A DNA stretch of 53,953 nucleotides from Aquificales bacterium (GTDB taxonomy: Bacteria > Aquificota > Aquificia > Aquificales > Aquificaceae). Shown one piece after another: positions 1-8,100 of the stretch. The DNA is taken from the NCBI GenBank assembly GCA_027037055.1, contig JALWBR010000044.1:1-53953 (forward strand), given 5' to 3'. The first letter of the stretch is position 1. Every line of letters begins with the position of its first letter. The translations under genes were made by a program, and so were the position numbers. The notes beneath the pieces are model-generated. The model saw only the letters and a program-made list of their open reading frames with translations, was not told where the DNA came from and searched no databases.

Positions 1-260
1 GGAGACACCTTATTAACAAGCGGTTTCCACCTGTATCCTTCTGCAACTTCCAGGACATCCCTAAACACAACCGGTTCTCCTACCCTGAAGACCATCTCTC
101 TGTCTCTATCTACTATTGCTACGTTTCCATAGGCTGATATGTTGAAGGCTTCTATACCATTAGCCAACTTTAGACAGTCTTTTTCTTTTCTGAAGAGGTC
201 GGGAAAAGTATTTACCAGTAATTTCTCCGCCAAGAAGTGGTTTACTTCCCAGTTTGCCAT
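1..260 (-). CDS. Hypothetical protein, C-terminus cut by window edge
   Basis: An uninterrupted reading frame starts at the ATG complementary to 258-260 and runs 86 codons off the left edge. The visible protein begins MANWEVNHFLAEKLLVNTF and continues with alternating hydrophobic and charged stretches. It has no signal peptide, membrane segment or motif I can place. The upstream stretch, 261-335, is AT-rich and could hold its promoter. It is divided from the neighbouring leftward gene, which ends at 336, by about 75 bases. The function is unknown, and I rely only on frame openness and codon use like that of its neighbours. Confidence 0.6.
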   Translation of the reverse strand, partial: MANWEVNHFLAEKLLVNTFPDLFRKEKDCLKLANGIEAFNISAYGNVAIVDRDREMVFRVGEPVVFRDVLEVAEGYRWKPLVNKVS

Positions 261-335
261 ACTTAAACCATTATATAAAACCACAACTTACGAGGATGGA
301 ATGGAGTATGTATAGTTAAAGTCCCGGCACCCCGA

Positions 336-1010
336 TTAAAACCCTACATAAAAATCTATTCCGCCGTATATACTTTTACCTGCGGAGCTGTCTTTATAGC
401 CTGCTCTAAGCAGGATGGAATAGTTTGATTTTGCGAACTCAACGGTAGGAGCGAACTGAAAAGCCCTGTAATCGTAGTTGCCTTGACCTATGAATTCCGT
501 ACCGAATCGTAAATTATTGAAGTATATACCCTTTGAAACTCTCAGCCTTCCCCACAAATAGGATGTGCTTGTGCTGTAGCTTCCTGCCAATGTAACAAGA
601 AAATTCCTCGGAAGGGGTATATATGCATCTCCCGTGACTGCAAAACCTTCATAAAGCCCTTTTATTTTAACACCTGGTACATCGGGATTAACTGTGGTAT
701 TCCTTGCTTCCCATCCGGGTATGAGGGAAAAAACACCTACAGGGGACATCCACTTTATTCCTATTCCTCCCTGAAAGGAAGGGGCTTCCGCCTTTACTTT
801 TGTAGATTCACTCCGAAAGGAATAAGCGAGATAATCCCCGAAGAGTCTTATCGCTATTTTTAAATCCTTTTTAATATCAAAGTCTTTTATGATGCCCGCA
901 TAAAAGAACATCTGCTGGGAAGAATCTAACTCACCTCCTCCTATCACATGGAATGAAGCCCCCCACAGGAGGGAGGGCACGGATGCGAGAACGAGTACGG
1001 TTCTTTTCAT
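336..1010 (-). CDS. Secreted outer-membrane barrel-like protein downstream of GT2 synthase
   Basis: The 224-aa product begins with a clear signal peptide (MKRTVLVLASVPSLLWGASF), with likely cleavage after WGA. The mature part alternates polar and aromatic or hydrophobic residues, with many Gly and Tyr, and ends in aromatic FYVGF, a pattern typical of small outer-membrane beta-barrels. The ATG overlaps the stop of the upstream cellulose-synthase-like gene as ATGA, so the two are translationally coupled. By context it may help export or anchor the polymer made by that enzyme, but no BcsB- or BcsC-type domain is recognisable. The barrel call comes from residue pattern only. Confidence 0.6.
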   Translation of the reverse strand: MKRTVLVLASVPSLLWGASFHVIGGGELDSSQQMFFYAGIIKDFDIKKDLKIAIRLFGDYLAYSFRSESTKVKAEAPSFQGGIGIKWMSPVGVFSLIPGWEARNTTVNPDVPGVKIKGLYEGFAVTGDAYIPLPRNFLVTLAGSYSTSTSYLWGRLRVSKGIYFNNLRFGTEFIGQGNYDYRAFQFAPTVEFAKSNYSILLRAGYKDSSAGKSIYGGIDFYVGF

Positions 1011-3175
1011 AACATGCTCCTGACCGCGGTTACGAGTTTATCCTTTTCCATACTTGTTACAAGAACACCTTCATATTTCAAGCCGTATCTGTAAACTTTC
1101 ATACCGTAAAAGTCCAGTTCTTCTTCCCATACAACGGTTGCACTTCTCGGATACTCCCTCTTATTTATCATAAAGCTTACCTTTCTGAGGTTTTCGGGTA
1201 GCTTGGTGTGTGTTACTATTTTCATGCCTCCTTCGCTCATATCCTCGGTGGCGAAGGGTATGAATTTGCCATCAAGCAGGATGATACCGGGTATCTTTAT
1301 CCTGTATCTGTCCTTTTTCCTCCTGAACAGTCTTCCTTTAAGCAGGTCATATACCACGGATAGGGGGGTGGGGAAGGGTGTGTTTGCATCACGCATAAGT
1401 TTTAGAACTGCAAATCTGAAGTTGAAGGCGGTTATTTTATCTTTAAGTTCCGTGGATAGGTTTTCAAACATCAATCCTACCCTGTACATACCCGTATCTT
1501 CTTCCTTTTGTACTCTTAACACTTTACCCTCAACGGTTATCCTTTCCGCTTTGTAAATAAGCCTGAGATTAACCTTTTCTCCGGGAGATATGTATCTTGA
1601 GGATATAACGGATGCTCCTCCGGTACTCAGGTCATTTACAACAACCGCGGTAGGATTGCCGTTAACGAGGACCGCGGGGAAGTTTACCGGGAATCTGAAC
1701 TCCTTCCTTCTTTGGATTTTCTTGAAGGACCAGATGATAAATCCCAGTATAAAGGAACTGTTGACGACAGCCCAAAATATATTTGCTATATAAAGATCTT
1801 TGTAAGGTAAATTCTTAAAGTTAAGCAATGCTACTGCAACACCTAATATACTTAGAACGACTACTACTATCTGGGGTATAAGTTCCGAGGGATTTGTCCT
1901 TCCCGTGTTTGATTTATCTGTAACCTTGAAGGGTATCCTATTCAGTTTAAGGGCTGATATTATATACTTTGCCAGTAATACAAACTTGACCGCATTGTAC
2001 TGTTCAAAGAAGGATAGTTTTCCGTAACCCCTTGACATCTCAATAACCGCCCATATGGAAAATACAAAATGAGGTATAAAGTATGTAAGGAATTCGTATA
2101 TGCTCTTTCCGTAGATGGGATATATATGCATTGTTAAAACTATTATGGGTGCTATGTAATATATAAATTTTTGGAGACCATCAAAGAAATGTACTATGGA
2201 GAAGAAATAACTTATTCTCTGATTAAGTGTAAGACCTTTCTTTATAAGAGGATTATCTTTACTGAAGAAAAGCTGTATTGCCCCAACACCCCACCTTTCC
2301 CTCTGGGTGAAGAAGGGCTTATAGGTGGACGGAGATAGTCCGTAAGCCAAGGGTTCGTTGTGATAAACGGATTTCCATCCCTTGGCATGTAATCTGAGGG
2401 ATGTATGTATATCTTCGGTAACCGTTCCTGTTGCAAAACCGCCTATATCCTCTAATGCCTTTCTTCTAAGCACCGCACAACTTCCGCAGAAGAATGCCGC
2501 ATTAAATCTATCCTTACCCGGCAATATAACCCTGAAGAACAAATTGGGTTCCGCCCATACCTTTCCGTTCTTTTCCTTATGTTGGAAGGAATCAATGTTA
2601 TAAAAATCTTGCGGAGTTTGAACGAAGGCTACCTTTTCGTCGGTAAAGTATCCGAGGGTTTTATCAAGAAAATCCGGCTCAGGCACATGATCCGCGTCAA
2701 ATACTGCTATAAAATCACCGTCTGTGTATTTGAGGGCATTATTGAGATTACCAGCCTTTGCGTGTTTATTATCCTTTCTTGAAATGTAACCTATACCAAG
2801 CTCTTCCGCCAGCTTTTTTACCTCTTCCCTGTTGCCGTCATCAAGAACATAAGTTTTATGGGGATATCTTATATTTTTGCACCCTATGAGTGTTTTTCTT
2901 AGTATTTCAATGTCCTCATTTAGAGTGGGTACGAACACATCCACCTTCAAGCCGGGCGGAGGAGGAGGTGCCTTTCTCTTTTTGAGGGTCCATGTGGTAT
3001 AAACAAAATTAAGGGTCATAAGGAAGCCGAACAGCTCCGCACCGTAGAGGGCTATGGAGAACAGAAGGGCTTCCTGATTAAAGGTGTTTAATCTCCATAT
3101 AAGATAGGTGCCTGAGAAAAAGATGAAAAGGAGCGCTACGGTTCTTCTGTAAACTTCAAGTTTTCCGTTTTCCAT
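1007..3175 (-). CDS. Cellulose-synthase-like GT2 glycosyltransferase with two PilZ domains
   Basis: This 722-aa inner-membrane processive glycosyltransferase has two N-terminal membrane helices (about 10-60) and a GT2 domain. The motifs are DDG (112-114), DADH (160-163), TED (253-255) and QRERW (291-295), the D, DxD, TED, QxxRW set of BcsA. Further membrane helices follow (about 325-480), then two PilZ modules. The first has RRKEFR at 489-494 with NDLSTGG at 514-520. The second has RRKKDRYR at 618-625 with EDMSEGG at 644-650. BcsA normally carries one PilZ, so the tandem pair is unusual and implies cyclic-di-GMP control. The start has GGAGG eight bases upstream. The polymer is not certain to be cellulose. 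Confidence 0.88.
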   Translation of the reverse strand: MENGKLEVYRRTVALLFIFFSGTYLIWRLNTFNQEALLFSIALYGAELFGFLMTLNFVYTTWTLKKRKAPPPPPGLKVDVFVPTLNEDIEILRKTLIGCKNIRYPHKTYVLDDGNREEVKKLAEELGIGYISRKDNKHAKAGNLNNALKYTDGDFIAVFDADHVPEPDFLDKTLGYFTDEKVAFVQTPQDFYNIDSFQHKEKNGKVWAEPNLFFRVILPGKDRFNAAFFCGSCAVLRRKALEDIGGFATGTVTEDIHTSLRLHAKGWKSVYHNEPLAYGLSPSTYKPFFTQRERWGVGAIQLFFSKDNPLIKKGLTLNQRISYFFSIVHFFDGLQKFIYYIAPIIVLTMHIYPIYGKSIYEFLTYFIPHFVFSIWAVIEMSRGYGKLSFFEQYNAVKFVLLAKYIISALKLNRIPFKVTDKSNTGRTNPSELIPQIVVVVLSILGVAVALLNFKNLPYKDLYIANIFWAVVNSSFILGFIIWSFKKIQRRKEFRFPVNFPAVLVNGNPTAVVVNDLSTGGASVISSRYISPGEKVNLRLIYKAERITVEGKVLRVQKEEDTGMYRVGLMFENLSTELKDKITAFNFRFAVLKLMRDANTPFPTPLSVVYDLLKGRLFRRKKDRYRIKIPGIILLDGKFIPFATEDMSEGGMKIVTHTKLPENLRKVSFMINKREYPRSATVVWEEELDFYGMKVYRYGLKYEGVLVTSMEKDKLVTAVRSML

Positions 3176-3293
3176 TTCCTAACCCTCCGTTTTCTGTCAA
3201 TTTTTTAATAGCAACAACCGTGCCATTTACAGGATTTATAAGTTATTGATAATACTCAAATATATGTTCTATAAATTTTTATATCGGAAAAAG

Positions 3294-3310
3294 TGTAAAT
3301 ATTTTTTACT
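3294..3310. promoter_or_regulatory. Imperfect third copy of the TGTAAAT palindrome
   Basis: TGTAAATATTTTTTACT has a perfect left half-site (TGTAAAT) and a partly matching right half. It lies 69 bp, centre to centre, from the perfect pair at 3363-3399 and closer to the start of the GT2 synthase gene at 3175. AT-richness makes a chance match possible. Confidence 0.3.
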
Positions 3311-3362
3311 ACGAGATAATTGAAAGGGGATCTTTTTATTGGGACAGTGTATCTTGATGTTA

Positions 3363-3399
3363 TGTAAATTATATTTACAATGTGTAAATCACATTTACA
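3363..3399. promoter_or_regulatory. Two adjacent 17-bp palindromes, candidate operator
   Basis: TGTAAATTATATTTACA (3363-3379) and TGTAAATCACATTTACA (3383-3399) are perfect inverted repeats with 7-bp arms and 3-bp centres. Their centres are exactly 20 bp apart, about two helical turns, as expected for two dimers binding the same DNA face. They sit about 190 bp upstream of the leftward GT2 synthase and touch the stop codon of the FlhB-like gene. They lack the GC-rich stem and T-run of a terminator. The regulator is unknown. Confidence 0.5.
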
Positions 3400-3658
3400 A
3401 TCTGTTTTTTACATGCTTCACAAAAATAAGTATCTGGGCTATTGCCCTGTAAAGCTCGGGAGGTATCTCTTCGTAAACCTCCATGTTTATCATGGCATTT
3501 ACAAGGTCCGTATCTTCAACCACAGGTATGTTATTCTCTTTTGCGAGTTTTATTATCCTTTCCGCAATGGATCCCTCGCCTTTAGCCACTATCCTTGGCG
3601 CCCTGTCCCTCTCCTGGTCGTATCTCAGGGCTATTGCCTTCTTTTTTTTCTCTTCCAT
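3395..3658 (-). CDS. FlhB C-terminal-domain-like protein (YlqH/FhlB type)
   Basis: The 87-aa product (MEEKKKKAIALRYDQERDRAPRI...) matches the cytoplasmic domain of the FlhB/YscU export-switch family. It has the opening AxALRYD, the APRIVAKGEG segment, and the closing EIPPELYRAIAQILIFV. It lacks the membrane part of FlhB, and the autocleavage NPTH is not present (KGEG stands at the equivalent position). Stand-alone proteins of this kind (YlqH of Bacillus) are encoded next to FliK-like genes, and here too the upstream neighbour is FliK-like. It starts two bases after the upstream stop. A role in flagellar-type export is inferred. Confidence 0.85.
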   Translation of the reverse strand: MEEKKKKAIALRYDQERDRAPRIVAKGEGSIAERIIKLAKENNIPVVEDTDLVNAMINMEVYEEIPPELYRAIAQILIFVKHVKNRL

Positions 3659-3660
3659 GC

Positions 3661-4797
3661 CTATACCCTCAGATGAAAGGTTCCCTCTTCAAATTCGCTT
3701 TTAATAAGATTGTCAAAGTTTTCCTTGGATTCTACCTTTACTTCAAATGTGCCGAGGTTAAGATCCGCTTCCCCGAACATTTTTCTGAGTGTGTTTTTCT
3801 CCCTTTCTATCCTTCTTCCGAGTATTTCTATATCCGTAAAGAATTTAAGGTTAATAAGATCGGGTTTGTTTCTTGAAGCCTCCATCAATATGCCAAGGAA
3901 CCCCTCATCATAAATAAAATTAAAGAATATCCTGTAAATATCTTTTAAAGAGACGAAAAGTGAACCCTTAGACCCCTCATAGTTAAAGGGTACCGCAAAT
4001 TTTTTACCCCTTTCAGAAAGCATGAAATGTTGAAGCAGATTTATAAACTTAAGCTCTTCCATGTATTTGCCTATGGTACTTTCCATCCATCTCAAAAGGG
4101 ACGGATTATCAATGTCCATTGAACGCAAATTATCATAAGCTTTTACTATCTGTTCTATATCCTTTTTCTCTATGCCTTCCGCAATTCTGAGTAGTATATT
4201 TTTTATCCCCTTATCTTCTATGTTTTCGGAAAATCTTCTTATAATCTCAGGATCCGTTTTAAGAACAGCTTCAAGTAGCTTATACTTTCTGTCTTGGAGT
4301 ATGTTTTCTAACTTTTCTTTCCCCGTTAGAAACTTTATTAATTTATTTTCATAAAATAATCCGGAATTTTTTATGGATTCCTGGGCTTTATCGGGATGTA
4401 TAAGATTAATTGTGAAGGCAACATCTTCTATAAGGTTTTTTATAAGGGTCTTAATGTCTTTTACACCCCTCTCAACAGATACTATTTGCAAGGTTACCGG
4501 ATTTTCTTCCTCCACCATAAGGGTAAGGATGTCGCCCCTGCTTATACCTATGGATAATCTGTTTTCCGCTTCAATTTGATAGCCGTTTGGAAGACTTAAT
4601 AAAACCTTGTTTTCCGTTGCATTCATAACCGTTGCCCTGAACTGGTTTCCTTTTCTACCGAGGGTTTCAAGAAATATCTCTGGTACTATCGTGAGTATTC
4701 TTATTTGAACCCTCTGGGCTTGCTTGTAAGCCTCAAGGGCTTGTGATCTCTCTAAGGCATGCTGTAGGAAGACGCCTTCAACCCTTCTTCCTTCCAT
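3661..4797 (-). CDS. FliK/YlqG-like hook-length-control-type protein
   Basis: This is a soluble protein of about 378 aa. I place the start at the ATG at 4795-4797 (MEGRRVEGVF) rather than the longer possibility at 4860, because the longer form would overlap the upstream ROK gene by 47 bases. The N-terminal third is helical and Gln-rich. The last 60 residues (LGRRIEREKNTLRKMFGEADL, ending FHLRV) resemble the C-terminal FliK domain, in which helices precede a short strand. Pairing with the FlhB-C-like gene, two bases downstream, supports this by analogy with ylqG-ylqH. Sequence similarity to true FliK is weak, and the assignment is context-assisted. Confidence 0.6.
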   Translation of the reverse strand: MEGRRVEGVFLQHALERSQALEAYKQAQRVQIRILTIVPEIFLETLGRKGNQFRATVMNATENKVLLSLPNGYQIEAENRLSIGISRGDILTLMVEEENPVTLQIVSVERGVKDIKTLIKNLIEDVAFTINLIHPDKAQESIKNSGLFYENKLIKFLTGKEKLENILQDRKYKLLEAVLKTDPEIIRRFSENIEDKGIKNILLRIAEGIEKKDIEQIVKAYDNLRSMDIDNPSLLRWMESTIGKYMEELKFINLLQHFMLSERGKKFAVPFNYEGSKGSLFVSLKDIYRIFFNFIYDEGFLGILMEASRNKPDLINLKFFTDIEILGRRIEREKNTLRKMFGEADLNLGTFEVKVESKENFDNLIKSEFEEGTFHLRV

Positions 4798-4813
4798 CCC
4801 TTTTAATATGGGA

Positions 4814-5668
4814 CTATATTTGTGCCAGTGCCAGCGCTCCCCTCGCTCCCAAAAACTCACCCGCTAAGGAGAAACCTACGGACACGCAGGAAGCGGGTAA
4901 ACCTTCCGCCTGCATTTTAAGTCTGTCTTCAATATCCCCCAAAAATTCCCTTATGTCATCTATCAAACCGCCCCCGAGTATTATTCTGTCTGGATTAAAT
5001 ATGTGAACTATATTAACGAGACCTATTATAAGATATCTCTTGAACTCTTCCACCGTTTCAAGGGCTTCCTTTTCTTCCTGTCTTGCCTTTTCCGCTATCT
5101 CATGGGCGGATACTTTTTGACCCGTCAGTTTTTCATAAATTCTTTCAATTCCGTAGGAGGAGCAGTAAGCTTCCCAGCATCCCTTTCTTCCACAATTACA
5201 CCTCTCTCCGTCCTTTTCTATGATGTGATGTCCGAGTTCTAAGGCGGAACCGCAAGTTCCGTAGAAAGGTTCACCCTTATATACAAAGCCTCCTCCCAGA
5301 CCTGTGCCTACCGCCACGAGTATAAGGTTTTCACTGTCCCTGTTGTCATAGTACCATTCGCCGAAAGCTGCAACGGTAACATCGTTGCCTATGACAAAGT
5401 TTATATTAAGATCTCTCAGTATCTTTCCGAGATCAAGATCATTAAGGGCGGGTATGTTGGGCGAGTGGTATATCCTGCCTTCCTTTGAGGTGAAACCTGC
5501 AACCGCCACCCCCACCTTTTCCGGATTCCCCTCCCTTATTATATTCAGAAGGGTGTCTATAGTCTTTTTCCTGTCTTTATAGGTGTCTTTAACATATATC
5601 TTTTCCCTTCTGCCGTTCTCCCACAGTACCTTTACAAAAGTCCCTCCTATATCAATTCCTTTTTTCAT
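4814..5668 (-). CDS. ROK-family sugar kinase (glucokinase-like)
   Basis: The 284-aa cytoplasmic kinase opens with the phosphate-binding motif GIDIGGTFVKV and has a second ATP-site motif, AVGTGLGGGFV. The ROK signature follows: LELGHH, then the zinc-binding CNCGRKGCWEAYCS (CxCGxxGCxE). The catalytic Asp is expected in FVIGNDVTVAA. Late motifs IILGGGL and GARGAL are also present. Family members phosphorylate glucose, N-acetyl sugars or similar, and the substrate cannot be read here. A good ribosome site (AGGAG, nine bases upstream) supports the start. The gene overlaps the upstream membrane-protein gene by 17 bases. Confidence 0.88.
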   Translation of the reverse strand: MKKGIDIGGTFVKVLWENGRREKIYVKDTYKDRKKTIDTLLNIIREGNPEKVGVAVAGFTSKEGRIYHSPNIPALNDLDLGKILRDLNINFVIGNDVTVAAFGEWYYDNRDSENLILVAVGTGLGGGFVYKGEPFYGTCGSALELGHHIIEKDGERCNCGRKGCWEAYCSSYGIERIYEKLTGQKVSAHEIAEKARQEEKEALETVEEFKRYLIIGLVNIVHIFNPDRIILGGGLIDDIREFLGDIEDRLKMQAEGLPASCVSVGFSLAGEFLGARGALALAQI

Positions 5669-6086
5669 AATAAATTTCTCCTATTAAAGGTTTTTTATCG
5701 TCTGTTTTCCCTTCTATTACAAGTACCTCCCTGTTATTCGCAATAAATTTTACTGCAATGTTATCTTTATCCACCTTGTAGGTTATTTGAATTTCTCTTA
5801 TTCCTTTAAAATCTTCCTTAGACTTCATACACAACTCAATGAGTCTTTCTTTTGTAAATAATTCTTTTAGAATATCAGACAGTATAGATCTTATCTTGAG
5901 AGCATTTTCTTCTGTGCAAGGAAGTTTGCCCAGTAAGAAGTAACCCGATTGTTTAAAAGCTTCTACGGAATCCTCTATCTTTTCTTTATCCTGATACCAT
6001 ATAAGAAGGGATATGAGGAATGGATATAAGAGGGAGAGGATTATGAATACGCCTATAACCGTATCCTCCGATCTCTTTCTCAAAGC
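5652..6086 (-). CDS. Small single-span membrane protein, unknown function
   Basis: A 144-aa protein starts at MALRKRSEDTVIG. The ATG at 6084-6086 overlaps the corA stop (ATGGCTTTGA) and has AAGAAGGG just upstream. A longer in-frame start at 6170 would lie deep in corA and is rejected. One hydrophobic helix (about residues 10-32, VFIILSLLYPFLISLLIW) is followed by a charged domain of about 110 residues with mixed helix and strand character, presumably outside or beneath the membrane. I recognise no family. It lies between corA and the ROK kinase in the same leftward train. Confidence 0.65.
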   Translation of the reverse strand, partial: ALRKRSEDTVIGVFIILSLLYPFLISLLIWYQDKEKIEDSVEAFKQSGYFLLGKLPCTEENALKIRSILSDILKELFTKERLIELCMKSKEDFKGIREIQITYKVDKDNIAVKFIANNREVLVIEGKTDDKKPLIGEIYYEKRN

Positions 6087-7021
6087 CATCCCTTCTTCCT
6101 TACCCAGTAAAGTAAGGCTAAGGTAACCCCTGCCATTAAAAATAGGGAATAGGGATATCCGTACTTCCACGAGAGTTCTGGCATGTATTTGAAATTCATA
6201 CCGAATATGCTTGCTATGAGGGTTGCGGGCAGGAATATGGTTGCAATAACCGTAAATACCTTTACCGCTTCATTCTGCCTTATCGTTATAAGGCCGAGGA
6301 GTGAGTTTTGTATGCTGTCTATCTTTTCCATATAAAAGGATGTATAGTCAAGCAGGGTATGTAGGTCATCCATAACTATCTTAAGTTCCCTTTTTGTCTT
6401 TGCATTAACCTTCGGACTCTTTATGAAGTGGGTTAGTATTCTTATTTTTTCGTTTATTGTTTCTCTTAGGGTTATATTAAGCTCATCATAATAGGCTATA
6501 TCCTTTATGATCTCTTCTGATTGTTCCATAAATATTTCCTTCCTGAGATTTCTTATCCTCCTGCCGAGTATCTCAAGCCTGTCACCTATCCTGTCAACCT
6601 CAAGATTCAGTATCTCTCCGAAGACGGACTCAGCAAACTGGAAATACATCTTCTGGGAATTCGCCCTGCTTAAAAAGAATTTGAGAAGGGGAATATCCAT
6701 ATATCTAAGACTCACTATTATCTTTTTCTTTATAAAAAAAAACACGGGTTCAACTATTATCTCTTCCTTTCTCTGTATAACGAAAGACATATTTGCGGAT
6801 ATAGAATCCTCCGTTTCTATATACTTTGAGCTTATCTCTATATCACCGAGGACCTCCTTTGAGGGCATTATGAAACCTACTGTACTCTTTAGCCACTCTA
6901 TCTCTTCATCGGTGGGATCAAGAACATCCATCCATACTACCGTATCCCTCCCTATCTGACCGAATTCATCTATGGGCTTTTCCTCAAATCCCCTGTTTAT
7001 ATTAACATAAAGGGTTATCAC
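6080..7021 (-). CDS. corA: CorA-family divalent metal transporter
   Basis: This 313-aa protein has the standard CorA plan: a large N-terminal cytoplasmic domain rich in charged helices, then two C-terminal membrane helices. The signature IFGMNFKYMPEL (GMN) sits at the end of the first helix. CorA forms pentameric Mg2+ (or Co2+/Ni2+) channels in the inner membrane. The start is a GTG at 7019-7021, following thiO by 14 bases. The last helix ends in LLYWVRKKGWL. The metal actually carried cannot be read from the sequence. Confidence 0.93.
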   Translation of the reverse strand: MITLYVNINRGFEEKPIDEFGQIGRDTVVWMDVLDPTDEEIEWLKSTVGFIMPSKEVLGDIEISSKYIETEDSISANMSFVIQRKEEIIVEPVFFFIKKKIIVSLRYMDIPLLKFFLSRANSQKMYFQFAESVFGEILNLEVDRIGDRLEILGRRIRNLRKEIFMEQSEEIIKDIAYYDELNITLRETINEKIRILTHFIKSPKVNAKTKRELKIVMDDLHTLLDYTSFYMEKIDSIQNSLLGLITIRQNEAVKVFTVIATIFLPATLIASIFGMNFKYMPELSWKYGYPYSLFLMAGVTLALLYWVRKKGWL

Positions 7022-7035
7022 AAAATACTATCATA

Positions 7036-8100
7036 TCACCTAACGAATCTTTCTGGTGAGAAGGTTTCAAAGTAATCGGATGACTTTTCCTTATCAACCC
7101 AGTCCGCTATTATTTTTGAGGTTACGGGTGTAAGAAGTATGCCGTTTCTGTAATGACCAGTTGATATTATGTAGTTTTCGCCTATTTCAAATACGGGTTT
7201 TTCATCGGGTGTGGCGGGTCTGAAACCCACAAGCACATTGACAAATTGACTTTCCTTTAATTTGGGAACTGTTCTGCAAGCCATGGTTGAAAGCTGATCA
7301 ACACCGCCGAGGGTGGGTCTTGTATCAAAACCCGCCTCTTCCGAAGTTGCGCCTATGAGTATGTGATTCTCCTTCGGAATTATATAAACGCTGTCTGAGA
7401 AGTATATCCTTTCAAGATGTACACCCTTTATTTTAAGCAGTTGACCCTTTACGGGATATACGGGAAGATGAGGGATTATTTCGTTCCACGCCCCTGTTGT
7501 TATTATGTAAACATCAAATTCATAATTCTTCTTAAGACCCTCCAAACCCTTTATGTACTTCCCATCCTTATCTATGTGCTTTATCTCATCCAATATGAGC
7601 CTTATACCGAGCTTTTCTGTTGAAAACAAGAGGGCATCCATCAACCTTTCCGTATCAACTCCCCCTTCATCCTTAAACAATACCCCTCCTTTTATTTCTT
7701 CCGATAGAAGGGGTTCTTCCCTTTTTATGTCATTTCCTTTATAAATCTCAAGGTTTACACCCCTCTCTTTATATATCTCCGCATACCTGAATATGCGTGA
7801 TATCTCTTCCTCATCCCTTCCTATCCTCATAATGCCCTTTCTTCTGTAATCTATATTAAAGCCTGCTATCTTTTCCACCTTGTTTGCGAAATCGTCAAAC
7901 ATCCGTAGGCTTTCTTCACAGAAATCAAGCATATCTCCTTCAAGCCCTTCTGAGTAGGGAGCGAGCATACCTCCGGATGTCCACGATGCCCCCTCTTCAT
8001 AATTTCTTGTTATTACGGTTACATCAAATCCCCTAAGCTTAAGCTCAAGGGCTGTTGATAGCCCTATTACTCCGCTTCCTACAATGCCTACCCTTTTCAT
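7036..8100 (-). CDS. thiO: Glycine oxidase ThiO-like FAD enzyme
   Basis: A 354-aa cytoplasmic flavoprotein of the D-amino-acid oxidase family. The N-terminal Rossmann motif GIVGSGVIGLSTALEL binds FAD, followed by ASWTSGGMLAP, typical of ThiO. The C-terminal part has VGFRPATPDEKP and TGHYRNGILLTP, the conserved FAD and substrate-closing segments of glycine and sarcosine oxidases. ThiO oxidises glycine to iminoglycine for the thiazole of thiamin. No other thiamin gene is adjacent, so the pathway assignment depends on the family. The ATG overlaps the coaX stop (ATGA). Confidence 0.85.
   Translation of the reverse strand: MKRVGIVGSGVIGLSTALELKLRGFDVTVITRNYEEGASWTSGGMLAPYSEGLEGDMLDFCEESLRMFDDFANKVEKIAGFNIDYRRKGIMRIGRDEEEISRIFRYAEIYKERGVNLEIYKGNDIKREEPLLSEEIKGGVLFKDEGGVDTERLMDALLFSTEKLGIRLILDEIKHIDKDGKYIKGLEGLKKNYEFDVYIITTGAWNEIIPHLPVYPVKGQLLKIKGVHLERIYFSDSVYIIPKENHILIGATSEEAGFDTRPTLGGVDQLSTMACRTVPKLKESQFVNVLVGFRPATPDEKPVFEIGENYIISTGHYRNGILLTPVTSKIIADWVDKEKSSDYFETFSPERFVR

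Noticed and set aside
1203-1556. 117-codon frame antisense to the GT2 synthase
   Set aside because: It covers the PilZ domains on the other strand and shows shadow composition only.
3400-3460. Terminator for the FlhB-like gene formed by the TGTAAAT palindromes
   Set aside because: The palindromes are AT-only stems of 7 bp with 3-base centres and no adjoining T-run; operator function fits better.
4798-4860. N-terminal extension of the FliK-like protein (MSFWERGERWHWHK)
   Set aside because: It lies within the conserved 3-prime end of the ROK kinase gene and has an odd Trp/His composition; the ATG at 4797 is better placed.
6507-6959. 150-codon frame antisense to corA, Ser/Ile-rich
   Set aside because: Serine/isoleucine-rich antisense frames are the usual shadow of A/G-rich genes here; corA is clearly real.
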